A stretch of DNA of 64,000 nt from UBA1161 sp002311745 (lineage in GTDB: Bacteria; Planctomycetota; Phycisphaerae; Tepidisphaerales; Tepidisphaeraceae), in contig JBEKAB010000005.1 in the NCBI GenBank assembly GCA_050018415.1, positions 103,606 to 167,605 of the forward strand, in the 5' to 3' direction. The translations under genes were made by a program, and so were the position numbers. This document shows positions 25,559 through 34,738 of the stretch, in pieces. The stretch's first letter is position 1. The number at the start of each line of letters is the position of its first letter. The notes under the pieces were generated by a model. It saw nothing but the letters and a program-made list of their open reading frames with translations. It was not told the origin of the DNA and did not search any database.

Positions 25559-26437
25559 TCAATCCTTCGACGGCCCAGGGGCTGCGGATTGCGACTCCTT
25601 GAATCGAAAATAGTCCAGGGGCATCTGGCGCGTCGAGCCATCCGTTGTCTGGATCGGCGAAATGGCCGTCGCCCGCGGCGTGACGTGGAGAATCGAAATC
25701 GTCTCAAACGGAGCCGTGGGAGCGGTAAAACGCCGCGATTGAGGATTAAACATCGGCCGGGACTGGCCGCAGATCCAGTTGAATTCAGCGGGTAGGGATT
25801 GAAAACGAAGAGAATCGCAATAAACGGCCGCGTTGAGGGCGTTCTGTTCGCTCATTTTGTGCGGGGTTGCGTCCAAGGCGATTTGGGTCCAGCGCTGCCA
25901 GCTTTTCCAGAGGGGAGATTGGCGGGGCGCGGCGAATACGCCGGAGTTGATCATCGGTTTGGCGATCAGGTGTTGCATGATTTCATCGCCGAAGGAGGCG
26001 GCGTAGAACCGTCGCATCTGCGGATCGGTGGATGGATGGGCGTAGGCCGGATGCGTTTCGATGACGGCGGCGATGTCGGCCGAGGACGCGGCGGCGACAA
26101 GAGCGTCGATGGCGCGCCAATCCTGCAGCCAGGCGTCGGAATCGATCCAAATCAGGATTTCGGCATCGGGGAAATACTTGGGCAACATCGGCCGGGCGGT
26201 CATGGCCTGGTACCAATGCGGCGCCGGCGGGCGATCGGCGAAATCAAAATCCCACTGTGGCGACACGCATCCGACGCCGAGGAACTTCAACTCCTCCGCC
26301 TGATCCGCATCCAATCCCACATTTAAAACCCAAAGATCAATGCTGCTATTGGGGCGATGTTCCAGAATCGAATATGCCCATCCCCGCAACAGCGGGAAAT
26401 ATTCGGCATCAGCGGCGGAGATGAGCGCGGTTCGCAT
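25559..26437 (-). CDS. Glycosyltransferase-like protein (GT-A, GT8-type)
   Basis: 292 residues from the ATG at 26437 (MRTALISAADAEYF); the frame extends six codons to a TTG, less likely. The N-terminal half looks like a nucleotide-sugar-binding Rossmann-like fold: ALISAADAEYFPLLRGWAYS and then EILIWIDSDAWLQDW, whose DSD is the metal-binding DxD motif. Later motifs are MINSGVFAAPRQSPLW, EQNALNAAVY and LPAEFNWICGQS, in the order seen in GT8-like transferases. No membrane helix. Donor and acceptor are unknown. Confidence 0.75.
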   Translation of the reverse strand: MRTALISAADAEYFPLLRGWAYSILEHRPNSSIDLWVLNVGLDADQAEELKFLGVGCVSPQWDFDFADRPPAPHWYQAMTARPMLPKYFPDAEILIWIDSDAWLQDWRAIDALVAAASSADIAAVIETHPAYAHPSTDPQMRRFYAASFGDEIMQHLIAKPMINSGVFAAPRQSPLWKSWQRWTQIALDATPHKMSEQNALNAAVYCDSLRFQSLPAEFNWICGQSRPMFNPQSRRFTAPTAPFETISILHVTPRATAISPIQTTDGSTRQMPLDYFRFKESQSAAPGPSKD

Positions 26438-26504
26438 AGAGAGAGGAAGGCTCAATGGACAATCGTGTGCATCGGCCTTTCATCTGTGGCCAATTGTATT
26501 CGCC

Positions 26505-28103
26505 TCAGTATTGTCTGCGGTCGGCGGCATCGGAAATTTCGCTGCTGGCGATGCTTTCGTAGCCGACGTGGGCGACAAATTCGGGATAGCCGGGGGCGCC
26601 CATCTCGGGGATGTCCAGGCCGGCGACTTCGACGCCGGGGGGGACGCGGTTGGAGCCGAGGAACCTTCCGATGATCCAGAAAACCAGGCCGGCGGCGAGC
26701 AGGTTCCAGGCGATGCAGACGGCGGCGGCGATCAATTGCGCCAGTAATTGCTTGGGGGAATGGTGGCCATAGAACAGCCCGGTGATGTTGCCGGGGATGT
26801 TGTTGTAGCCGTCGCCATAGGTGCCGTTGGCGAAGAGGCCGACGGACAGGATGCCCCAGAGTCCGCCGACGCCGTGGACGCTGATGGCGCCGACGGGGTC
26901 GTCGATGCCCTTGCGTTCAAACATCAGGACGGCCCAGACGACCAGGAGGCCGGCGACGATGCCGATGAGGAAGGCGGCCGGCGGGCTGATGAAGGCGCAG
27001 GGGGCGGTGATGGCGACCAGTCCGCCGAGCATTCCGTTGCACATCATGGAGGGGTCGGGCTTGCCGTACACTTTCCACAGGTAGAAGCAGGAGGTGACGG
27101 CGGCGGAAGCGGAGGCGAGCATGGTGTTGACGGCGATCAAACCGATGCGGTCGGTGGTTCCCGAGAGCGAGGAGCCGGCGTTGAAGCCGAACCAGCCGAA
27201 GGCCAACACGAACGTTCCGAACATGACCATGGGCATGTGATGGCCGAAGATGGGGCGCGGGTTGCCTTGGGGGTCATACTTGCCGATGCGCGGGCCGATC
27301 ATGGCGCAGAGGATAAAGCCCATGACGCCGCCCTGCAGGTGCACGACGGAGGAGCCGGCGTAATCGACGGCGCCGTGGCCCAGGCCGCAGTTGACGCCCA
27401 GGCTGGCCAGCCAGCCGCCGCCCCACATCCAGCAGCCGTAGACGCTGTAGAGGAATCCTCCGACGCAGAGGCTGAAGATGGTGAAGCTGCGGAAGCTCCA
27501 GCGTTCGGCCAGTGCGCCGGTGGGGATGGTGGCGGCGGTGTCCATGAAGACCATCATGTAGAGGAAGAGGACGATGGCGCCGGCGGAGATGGCCGGTCCG
27601 CTGAGGAAGAAGCCGCTGTAGCCGCACAGTCCCCAGTGTTTGCCGAAGAGGGTGATGTAGAGCATGTGGTTGAGGGACGAGCCGCCGCCCAGGCCCAGGG
27701 ACTGCGGCCCGCCGATCAGCGGGATGGCGGAGCCGGCGGGGGCGCCGTTGACTCCGCCCATCATGAAGGCGTAGCCGCAAATGAAAAACCCGATCATCCC
27801 CAGGCTGTAGACCAGGAAATTCATGGACATGGTGTGGGCGGCGTTTTTGGCGCGGCACATGCCGGTCTCGAGCAGGGCGAATCCGGCCTGCATGAACATG
27901 ACCAAGAATCCGGCCACCAAAGTCCAGACGAAATTGATGGCACGGGTGTGATCGGCGATGGCGGCGGCGGTGGGATTCGCCGGCTCCAGGGCGGGAATGG
28001 CTGCGGACTGGGCGTGGGCCGCCGGAGTCAGCGTTGCTAGGGCCGCGAAGATGAGCAGGAGTAATGCGACGCTAAAGGTTCTGCGGTTGGTAGAGTCGAT
28101 CAT
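26505..28103 (-). CDS. amt: Ammonium transporter (Amt)
   Basis: 532 residues with a cleavable-type signal sequence (RTFSVALLLLIFAALATLTP ending in AHAQ) followed by 11 membrane helices, as in many Amt proteins. Conserved pore histidines are visible: one in SSVVHLQGGVMGF and one in GAISVHGVGGLWG. The signature region DTAATIPTGALAERWSF is present. It passes NH4+/NH3 into the cell. The C-terminal tail is longer than in E. coli AmtB. No glnK lies beside it, unusual for amt operons. About 140 bases separate it from the upstream permease gene, and a terminator lies between them. Confidence 0.94.
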   Translation of the reverse strand: MIDSTNRRTFSVALLLLIFAALATLTPAAHAQSAAIPALEPANPTAAAIADHTRAINFVWTLVAGFLVMFMQAGFALLETGMCRAKNAAHTMSMNFLVYSLGMIGFFICGYAFMMGGVNGAPAGSAIPLIGGPQSLGLGGGSSLNHMLYITLFGKHWGLCGYSGFFLSGPAISAGAIVLFLYMMVFMDTAATIPTGALAERWSFRSFTIFSLCVGGFLYSVYGCWMWGGGWLASLGVNCGLGHGAVDYAGSSVVHLQGGVMGFILCAMIGPRIGKYDPQGNPRPIFGHHMPMVMFGTFVLAFGWFGFNAGSSLSGTTDRIGLIAVNTMLASASAAVTSCFYLWKVYGKPDPSMMCNGMLGGLVAITAPCAFISPPAAFLIGIVAGLLVVWAVLMFERKGIDDPVGAISVHGVGGLWGILSVGLFANGTYGDGYNNIPGNITGLFYGHHSPKQLLAQLIAAAVCIAWNLLAAGLVFWIIGRFLGSNRVPPGVEVAGLDIPEMGAPGYPEFVAHVGYESIASSEISDAADRRQY

Positions 28104-28178
28104 AGGTGGTCAGAAGTTAATGCCTTGGAGGCCGCGGGACAAGAAATGAATATCGGAAACAAAGCCGCCCGGGAAAAC

Positions 28179-28208
28179 AGGACGGCCACCCGCGGAGGTG
28201 GCCGTCCT
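28179..28208 (-). terminator. Intrinsic terminator after the APC permease
   Basis: 12-bp perfect stem (AGGACGGCCACC / GGTGGCCGTCCT) with a 6-base loop, followed on the minus strand by GTTTTCCC. It ends transcription of the permease gene before amt. Confidence 0.8.
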
Positions 28209-28242
28209 GAAAACGGAGGGTTTTGATCCTTCTGTGCACTGT

Positions 28243-30102
28243 TCAAGTGACCGAGAGCGTTGTTGGTCGGCTCAGGATGATTTCCTTGCCGAGTTTCTTG
28301 CTTCGGCCAATGAAATAGATGGTGCCGTAGACGCCCCAGGCGGCGGCGATTCCCAAGGCCCAGAACGGCTCTTTGGGGCTCATGCCCGGCACGCTGAACG
28401 GCCCGATGATGTAGAACAACATGCAGCCCAGATTCGCGAGCAATCCGAACGCCGGAATGAACAGGTGCTTGATCGGATTGTGCAGATGGTGCTGGTGGAA
28501 GGCCACCATCGCGATGATGCAGGTCATCATGTAGAGCATGAACGTACCGAAGTTGCTGATGAGGGTGATGACCAGCGAGCTGCACGGGAATTTCAAAGCG
28601 GTGGAGTTGTGGAACAGCCCGAAGTAGTACCACGGGCTGTAGTGCCACACACCGGCGACGGCGGTATCCGCTTGGGCGGCGGGACCGCAGAAGTTGAAGA
28701 GCACGCCATAGATGCCGATCACCACCGAGATCGTCGCCAGCGTCCAGATGGAGCGGTGCGGCGTGGCGTTCTTGCCGTGCAGCATGCCAAAGTGCGCCGG
28801 GACTTCCTCGTCGCGGCCCATGGCGTAGGTCACGCGAGCGCCGGTGTTGATGCAGGAAAGGGTCGTCCCGATCAAGGCCACAAAGACGGTGAACGCCTCC
28901 AGGATCATGAACCACCAACCGCCTTGGGTGCTGCCGAAGACCCAGGCGCCGACGATCTGCATCATGTCGCCGATGGGGGCGGCCGAACCGGCGGCGGTGG
29001 TGGCGTTGTAGTTATTGTGCATGAAATAATCGGCGGCGAAGTATTCAAACAGGTAACAGAATCCGCCTTGAATCGCCAATGACAGCAATACAGCCCACGG
29101 GATGTGCTTCTTGGGGTTCTTGGCTTCCTCGCCCATCGACGTGACGGATTCGAATCCGACCAGGATCAGGATGGCGATGCACGCTTGCACGAAGGTGACG
29201 CTCAGGCCGTGCGGGTGGATGACCGATCCGGCGCTGATGTGTTGATTGAACGTGGGAACCAGACGCGGATTGGCGCTGGTGTCGTTGGGGTCAGGCGCCA
29301 TGACTACGCCGCCGTCGTACGAAACCTTCCATGGATTGCTGGTGTCCAGCTTGGGCGTGCCGTCATCGTTGAAAACGGGGTTGCCTTTGGCGTCGACCGC
29401 TTGCTGGTAGGGATAGGCCTTGTTGTTGCCGTAGCTATCGGCGACCAGGCCCCAGGTGCTGACGGCTGAGCCTTCGTGGTGGTTGGTGCGATAGGCGATG
29501 GCCATCACGGAGAAAATGATCAGCGCCGTGATTTGAATGACGTTGATGGCGACGTTGACGCCGGTGGCGCCGACGACGCCGCGGTAGGCGATGTACGCCA
29601 CGCCGTAGGCGAAGACCACGCAGAAGAGAACCATGAACAGCGGGCTGGGGATGCCGGCGTTGAAAATCTTGGGCCAAAATTGGCCGGCGAGATACCCCGC
29701 CACAATGGCCGTGACGGCCACCATGACGCCGGGATACACCCAATAGTAGAGGTGACTGGCCCAGCCGACCATGAACTTGTAAAGTCGCGCCCACTTGTAG
29801 GCCTGTTTCTTGGAAAGGAACGCCTGTTCGGCGAAGAAATAGGAACTGCCGGCGCCGGGATAGAGCTTGGACAGCTCGGCGTACGAGATGGCGGTCGCAA
29901 AGCAAAGCGCCAACGCCAGCAAGATGCCGAACCACATGGCGATGCCCGCGATGGGCTTGCCATAGGAAAGCTGCATGACGAAGGTCAGCCACAGGAACGC
30001 GCCCGGGGCGATCAGGGCCATGGCGTTGCTGGTCAGGCCCGTCAAACCGAGCGTGGCCTTGGGTGCGGTGGGGGTGGGACTGGGACTGGATTCGGTTGCC
30101 AC
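28243..30102 (-). CDS. APC-superfamily amino acid permease
   Basis: 619 residues. GTG at 30102 (VATESSPSP) has AAAGGAG with seven-base spacing; the 70-codon longer frame is not supported. About 12 membrane helices, beginning GLTGLTSNAMALIAPGAFLW. Helix 2-3 region ISYAELSKLYPGAGSSYFFAEQAF is the APC signature. A large extracytoplasmic loop of about 90 residues (about 230-320, with DTSNPWKVSYDGG) is unusual. A further helix carries ILVGFESVTSMGEEAKNPKKHIP. Probably a cation-coupled amino acid or polyamine importer; the substrate is undetermined. Confidence 0.9.
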   Translation of the reverse strand: MATESSPSPTPTAPKATLGLTGLTSNAMALIAPGAFLWLTFVMQLSYGKPIAGIAMWFGILLALALCFATAISYAELSKLYPGAGSSYFFAEQAFLSKKQAYKWARLYKFMVGWASHLYYWVYPGVMVAVTAIVAGYLAGQFWPKIFNAGIPSPLFMVLFCVVFAYGVAYIAYRGVVGATGVNVAINVIQITALIIFSVMAIAYRTNHHEGSAVSTWGLVADSYGNNKAYPYQQAVDAKGNPVFNDDGTPKLDTSNPWKVSYDGGVVMAPDPNDTSANPRLVPTFNQHISAGSVIHPHGLSVTFVQACIAILILVGFESVTSMGEEAKNPKKHIPWAVLLSLAIQGGFCYLFEYFAADYFMHNNYNATTAAGSAAPIGDMMQIVGAWVFGSTQGGWWFMILEAFTVFVALIGTTLSCINTGARVTYAMGRDEEVPAHFGMLHGKNATPHRSIWTLATISVVIGIYGVLFNFCGPAAQADTAVAGVWHYSPWYYFGLFHNSTALKFPCSSLVITLISNFGTFMLYMMTCIIAMVAFHQHHLHNPIKHLFIPAFGLLANLGCMLFYIIGPFSVPGMSPKEPFWALGIAAAWGVYGTIYFIGRSKKLGKEIILSRPTTLSVT

Positions 30103-30479
30103 AATCACTCTCCTTTCGCCCGGCTGTGCGTGCAGCCGGGCTGTGTAGCTTGGTCTTTGGCGCGGCGGCGCTGCGTCTCTCGCACAGGCGCCATCACAAA
30201 TGCTGTGCCACGTTCGCCAGTTAGATTGGGGACAGGGCTTGTGGCCGCCGTAGCGGCGGTTTTGAGGCCCTGACGGCGCCGCATGGGTCCGGGCGGTCGC
30301 GTGGAGCGCCACGCCTAAAAAGTGGGCAGGATGGGAAATGGCGCCTGGGATGAGCCGCGAAGCTGAGCGCGCCGGCCAGAGTCGGAGAAGTCAGTTATCG
30401 GGCGGCGATGCGGGGGTCTTGTATTGGCGGCTGCGGCTCATAGAATCCGGCCGATCCAGCAGGCCGCCGCCTTTCTTCT

Positions 30480-32276
30480 ATGGAGATCTCGTACGCCAGC
30501 TTGTCCACCGCCGGTCCGATACGGGAGCACAATGAAGACTGCGTCGTCTGCTGGCAGCCGCAGGGCGAATCGGAATGGCGCGAGCGGGGAGCCATCGCGA
30601 TTCTGGCCGACGGCGTGGGGGGGCAGGACCGCGGCGAGATCGCCAGCAAACTCGCTTGCGACGAGGCGGTAAAATCCTTCCTGGAGGCCAAACCCCTGGC
30701 CGCGCCTAATCAGGTTCTGTTCCAGATGTTCTCGGCGGCGAACGTCGCCATTTATGACCAGAACCTCAAAGGTCACGGCGCCGCCCGCATGGCGACGACG
30801 TTGACGGTCTGCATGTTCCGCCACAACGAGGTGAACATCGGCCACGTGGGCGATTGCCGCGTGTACGCGGTGCAGCAGGGCCGCATCCGCCAGGTGACCA
30901 GCGATCATTCCTACGCGGGCGTGCAGCTCAAGCTGGGGCTGATCACCGTGGAGGAGGCCGCCAGCAGCCAGATGCGCTCGGTCCTGACCCGTACGGTCGG
31001 CCAGGAACCGACCATCCGCGTGGACTATCATACGATCACGGTCAGCCCCGGCGACGTGATCGTGCAGATGTGCGACGGCGTCTGGACGCAACTGACTGAA
31101 GGCGAGATTCTGGACGTCGTCAGCAAGCAAGCGCCGGAGCAGGCCTGCCCATCGCTCGTGCGGATGGCCGAGCGGCGCGGCGCGGATGACAACCTCTCGG
31201 TCCAGGTCATCCAAATTCAAGGCATCGAGCGCTTGAGCTACTATCGCGGACTGCCCACGTACCAAAAGGAGAGTCCAGCCGTCATGGGAACCGAGGTGGA
31301 AGTTGGCCAGGTGCTGGACGGGCGATTCAGGATCACCGACGTCATCAGCCGCTCGGGCATGGCGTCGATCTTCAAGGCGATCGACCTGACGGACAACAGC
31401 GTCGTGGCGCTGAAAGTGCCGTTCATGCAGTTCGAATCGGATCCCGGCTTCTACCAGCGCTTCCAGCGCGAGCAGGCCATCGGCCAGGCGCTGCGCCATC
31501 CGTACATCCTGCGCATGATGGAGGATGAAGCGGTCAAGAAGAGCCGGCCGTACATCGTGATGGAATTCCTGGAGGGGCAGACGCTGGCGCACTTGATGCA
31601 CACGATCCGCCCGATGCCGCAGGCCGACGCCCTCAAGATCGCCAGCCGCGTCTGCGAGGCCCTGCATTACATGCACGAGCACGACGTGGTGCACCGCGAC
31701 CTCAAGCCGGACAACGTCATGATCTGCAACGACGGCAGCATCCGGATCATGGATTTCGGCATCGCCAAGTTCGAGGGGAGGCGGCGGTTGACCTTCGGCG
31801 GATTCACGCCCGCCATGGGCACGCCGGATTACATGGCCCCCGAGCAGGTGCGAGGCCGCCGCGGCGACGCGCGCACCGACATCTACAGCCTGGGCGCCAT
31901 CCTCTACGAAATGCTCACCGGCTCGGTCCCCTTCGAAGGAGCCAACCCCTTTATTATCATGAACAGCCGCGTCAGCGGCGACCCCGTGGCCCCGCGCAAG
32001 CGCAACGACAACATCTCACCGCAGGTGGAGGAGATCGTCCTGCACGCCATGGCCCGAAATCCCCAGGACCGCTACCCGTCGGCGTTGGCGATGAAGCAGG
32101 AGCTGGATAATCCCGAAGCGGTCGAAGTGACCGGCCGCGCCCAGCGCCTGGTCAAACCCAATCCCATATCCGGCAACCTGAAGCGCTACCGCCTGGTGGC
32201 GATCTGCGTGGCCATCCCGTTGATTATCCTGGCGGTCGCCTTGTTTTTCTCCCATTTCCGCATCGCGCGCAAGTGA
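30480..32276 (+). CDS. PP2C phosphatase fused to a Ser/Thr protein kinase with C-terminal membrane anchor
   Basis: 598 residues. Residues 1-250 are a PPM/PP2C phosphatase: REHNEDCVV, ILADGVGGQDRG, VGDCRVYAV, MCDGVWTQL and GADDNLSV supply the metal-binding aspartates. Residues about 275-540 are a Hanks kinase: Lys312 in VALK, catalytic Asp407 in HRDLKPDN and Asp425 of DFG. The glycine-rich loop is degenerate (SRSGMASIFKA replaces the usual GxGxxG). A single helix near residues 575-592 (LVAICVAIPLIILAVALFF) anchors it. Kinase and phosphatase for reversible phosphorylation are thus in one chain. Target unknown; no FHA domain or substrate gene adjoins it. Confidence 0.93.
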   Translation: MEISYASLSTAGPIREHNEDCVVCWQPQGESEWRERGAIAILADGVGGQDRGEIASKLACDEAVKSFLEAKPLAAPNQVLFQMFSAANVAIYDQNLKGHGAARMATTLTVCMFRHNEVNIGHVGDCRVYAVQQGRIRQVTSDHSYAGVQLKLGLITVEEAASSQMRSVLTRTVGQEPTIRVDYHTITVSPGDVIVQMCDGVWTQLTEGEILDVVSKQAPEQACPSLVRMAERRGADDNLSVQVIQIQGIERLSYYRGLPTYQKESPAVMGTEVEVGQVLDGRFRITDVISRSGMASIFKAIDLTDNSVVALKVPFMQFESDPGFYQRFQREQAIGQALRHPYILRMMEDEAVKKSRPYIVMEFLEGQTLAHLMHTIRPMPQADALKIASRVCEALHYMHEHDVVHRDLKPDNVMICNDGSIRIMDFGIAKFEGRRRLTFGGFTPAMGTPDYMAPEQVRGRRGDARTDIYSLGAILYEMLTGSVPFEGANPFIIMNSRVSGDPVAPRKRNDNISPQVEEIVLHAMARNPQDRYPSALAMKQELDNPEAVEVTGRAQRLVKPNPISGNLKRYRLVAICVAIPLIILAVALFFSHFRIARK

Positions 32277-32294
32277 GTTTGAGCGTTGTCTGGT

Positions 32295-32355
32295 CCCCTC
32301 GCCCCGCGTGCTGGCGGGGAGAGGGTTAGGGTGAGGGGCGAAGGGGACAGGCCCG
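32295..32355. repeat. CCCTCACCC-type dispersed repeat with hairpin
   Basis: A CCCCTC-GCCCCGC / GCGGGGAGAGGGTTAGGG / TGAGGGGCGAAGGGGAC arrangement with nested inverted repeats right after the kinase stop. It resembles dispersed intergenic repeats found in many GC-rich bacteria and could act as a terminator. Confidence 0.65.
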
Positions 32356-32415
32356 GCGCGTATACGCTGATCTAAAAGCCGCTGAGCCGTACCGGGATCG
32401 TTGAAATTCCAACGT

Positions 32416-33795
32416 TCACGTCGTCGGGCATTTCCGCCGTCGGATACGGGCGAGCAGGGGAATCGCCGCGCCAAGGAGAATTGCCGCCGAACCCGGTTCG
32501 GGGACCGCGACCATATCTCCCATCATTACGACGTCTGTTTGGCTGCCGCTGACGAAGGTGTCGGCGTATTCGTTGAACGCGGCTTCCTTCTTCGTGAGCG
32601 TGACGCTGACGTTCGACATGTATATGTTCGCGGCATAGAACATGTTCCACTGGTCGGTGGCGTGAATATTGATGTTCTCGAACGTCAGGCCGTTAATGTT
32701 GGGCGGTGAAATGTTCAGCCCATAGATCATGGCGGCGTTGTTGGCGCCGGTGGCGGTGAGATTCTCGACGGTGATGTTGTCCCAGATTGGCGTAGTGGCG
32801 GTGTAGGTGGCGGCCGGGAAGGGGCTGGAAGCGCTGGGATTGCCGGGGAAATTGTCTCCGCCGCTGCTGTAAAAGCTGTTGATGATGATGGGGTATTCGA
32901 CCTTCGTCATGGTCAGGCCGTTGAACGTCACGTTCTGCACCGTTCCGCCGTTGCCCTGGCCGGCCTTGAGGTGCAGGCCGTACGTCGTATTGTTGAACGT
33001 GCAATTGGTGACGGTCATTCCGTTGAGGCCGAGGTTGGTCTGTCCGCCGATGGAAATGCCGTGCCCGTGTGTCATGGTGCAATTGGCGACCGTGATGTCG
33101 CTGCAGGCGGTGTCTTGCGGCTTGGCGACTATGTCGTCGTCGCCCGCGGCGACATGGCAATTCTCGATCAGGAAATGACTGCCGGAAAAATCGATCCCGT
33201 CCGTGTTGGATTGATATTTCAGAGGATCCTGGATGGTGACCGTGTTGATGGTGACGTTGCTGTCCGCTTCGGTAACGAGGTGCTCGTGGGAGGAATTCTC
33301 GATGGTCACATTGGCCACTTCCAGATTGGTGATGTTCTTGAGCGACAACATATTGTTGGAAGAAGTGGAAGTGGCATGATCGTCGATAATTCCGCCGCCG
33401 CTGATTTCAACGTCGTGCGTTGTTCCGGTAGTGGAGATGAATGTGTTCTTGGGCGTGAGGTTCTGCAAGGTGGCGCCGGTGTCGACTTTGAGATTGACGT
33501 TATTCCCGAGCAACAATGCATTGCTCATATAAGCGCTGGATGCGGCGGGGATTTCCACGGTTCCGCCGCCATGGCTGGCCGCGTAGGCGATGAAGGCGTT
33601 GATGACGGATGAGTTGTCGGTGGTTCCGCCGGCTTTAGCGACAGCGCCGCCGTCGATGGCGGAATTGGAAACCGTGACGTTGTAGGTTGCCGAACCAATG
33701 GTCGGCAACGTGGGGTTCGCCAAGGCCTTCCCCGTCAAGGATGCGACAATAGGGAAACAACTGGCACCGATAAGCGCGCAACGCTTCCGAGACAT
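32416..33795 (-). CDS. PEP-CTERM polygalacturonase-like protein (GH28)
   Basis: 459 residues with an N-terminal signal (CALIGASCFPIVASLTG...ANP). The body is a right-handed parallel beta-helix with repeated N-rich coils. GH28 catalytic motifs are present: YQSNTDGIDFSGS (NTDG), AAGDDDIVAKP (acid pair) and HGHGISIGG (GHG), and a variant of the RIK site (YGLHLKAGQG, Lys only). It would hydrolyse pectin-like galacturonan chains outside the cell. The tail VPEPGSAAILLGAAIPLLAR-IRRRK is a PEP-CTERM signal, so the enzyme is exported and anchored via an exosortase. The 280 bases upstream to 34075 hold no gene. Confidence 0.9.
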   Translation of the reverse strand: MSRKRCALIGASCFPIVASLTGKALANPTLPTIGSATYNVTVSNSAIDGGAVAKAGGTTDNSSVINAFIAYAASHGGGTVEIPAASSAYMSNALLLGNNVNLKVDTGATLQNLTPKNTFISTTGTTHDVEISGGGIIDDHATSTSSNNMLSLKNITNLEVANVTIENSSHEHLVTEADSNVTINTVTIQDPLKYQSNTDGIDFSGSHFLIENCHVAAGDDDIVAKPQDTACSDITVANCTMTHGHGISIGGQTNLGLNGMTVTNCTFNNTTYGLHLKAGQGNGGTVQNVTFNGLTMTKVEYPIIINSFYSSGGDNFPGNPSASSPFPAATYTATTPIWDNITVENLTATGANNAAMIYGLNISPPNINGLTFENINIHATDQWNMFYAANIYMSNVSVTLTKKEAAFNEYADTFVSGSQTDVVMMGDMVAVPEPGSAAILLGAAIPLLARIRRRKCPTT

Positions 33796-34075
33796 GACCG
33801 CCCTCCTCGTGTTAAACCGGCATTTACCATTGACCTAGGCCGCACGACGGTCGTGTGGCGATGGCTCGCAGGATAGCGGCCTTGGGAATTTTGCACAATT
33901 TATTGTTCATTCGGCGCCAACGACGTCGCGACGATTTTGACGGCAAGTTGTCCATCTTGCCACGCCAGCAGCCCGGCCGCCGAGGTTGGTGACGATGAAG
34001 CCGACGCGGGCGACCACCGGTTCAAGGATATGTTGCAAGTATGATGCCTGTCTGGGAAATTCGGGACAAGAGCGG

Positions 34076-34195
34076 TTACAGCCCGTATTCCCCCCAGCGG
34101 CGGGTGACCAGGTCGATGGTTTTCTGATCCATCACCATTTTCTTGAGCCAGCGGCGCACTTTGCCTTCGGCGGGCCGCTTAGCGGTGGCGTTGGG
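34076..34195 (-). pseudogene. Duplicate 3' end of ubiD (remnant)
   Basis: Reverse-complement translation from about 34195 to the stop at 34076-34078 gives ATAKRPAEGKVRRWLKKMV, then MDQKTIDLVTRRWGEYGL. This matches the C-terminal 38 or so residues of the UbiD protein at 34738 (ATAKWPAEGKVRRWPRKM, then TIDLITRRWGEYGI). The two DNA stretches are roughly 85-90% identical by eye. No start or upstream ubiD sequence is present. It is a decayed partial copy that flanks, with the real ubiD end, the two small genes between them. Confidence 0.8.
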
Positions 34196-34197
34196 GT

Positions 34198-34497
34198 CTA
34201 AACGACCGCAGTGCGACGCTCGCGCCGGCGGCCGATGGAACCACGGTTGGCCCCGTACAGGTTGGTTTCGTGCGAGAGCCGAACGATGTCGAAATACATC
34301 AGCAGCGTGGCGCGATCGATGGTCTGCTCGTATTGGCCGCTCTTATTCACAAGCCAGATACAGTCGCTGCCATCGCGCGGCGAATAATAGCCGATCCGGA
34401 ATTCTCGCCCCATCTGCTTTCGCCAGTGGGGCGTCGAGTCGTCGTAGCGGCTGAGCCGTACGAGGGTCTTTGGCGGGATGATTCGAGGAATCTTCAT
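34198..34497 (-). CDS. Small hypothetical protein
   Basis: 99 residues, unrecognised: KIPRIIPPKTLVRLSRYDDS, then GREFRIGYYSPRDGSDCIWLV and QTIDRATLLMYFDIVRLSHE, with a basic Arg-rich tail. No signal or membrane helix. It could be a small cytoplasmic protein with a beta-barrel-like core. It is downstream of, and likely co-transcribed with, the 71-residue gene and ubiD. It ends where the duplicated ubiD remnant begins. Confidence 0.6.
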   Translation of the reverse strand: MKIPRIIPPKTLVRLSRYDDSTPHWRKQMGREFRIGYYSPRDGSDCIWLVNKSGQYEQTIDRATLLMYFDIVRLSHETNLYGANRGSIGRRRERRTAVV

Positions 34498-34522
34498 ACT
34501 CCAACTTTACATCATACGGCTT

Positions 34523-34738
34523 CTAATCCCTTGGATGCAAAGCGTTTTTGCTCGCTTTCGCTGCCTCACGACAAAAACGCAGCCAATCTGCGAGTGGAAT
34601 TGGAGGTGGAACGATTCCGTTGTGCGGGATTGGAGTGCCATCGAGCCGGTATCGGCCGACATTTCTGTTTCTTCGATAACGGTCGATGTGGACGCCGCCG
34701 TGCGTAAACCTGTCAAGCTGGTAATTGTCCGTGGACAT
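34523..34738 (-). CDS. 71-residue protein coupled to ubiD
   Basis: ATG at 34738 overlaps the ubiD stop by one base (TAATG), so translation is coupled to ubiD. The protein reads MSTDNYQLDRFTHGGVHIDR, then YRRNRNVGRYRLDGTPIPHN and PLADWLRFCREAAKASKNA. It is basic, with no membrane helix or signal. I do not recognise a family. The coupling implies a role together with, or stoichiometry to, UbiD, but its position within a duplicated block may be an accident of rearrangement. Confidence 0.6.
   Translation of the reverse strand: MSTDNYQLDRFTHGGVHIDRYRRNRNVGRYRLDGTPIPHNGIVPPPIPLADWLRFCREAAKASKNALHPRD

Noticed and set aside
26748..28040. 430-codon plus-strand frame opposite amt
   Set aside because: Gly/Ala/Asp/His-rich shadow of the amt gene; the minus strand shows all Amt motifs.
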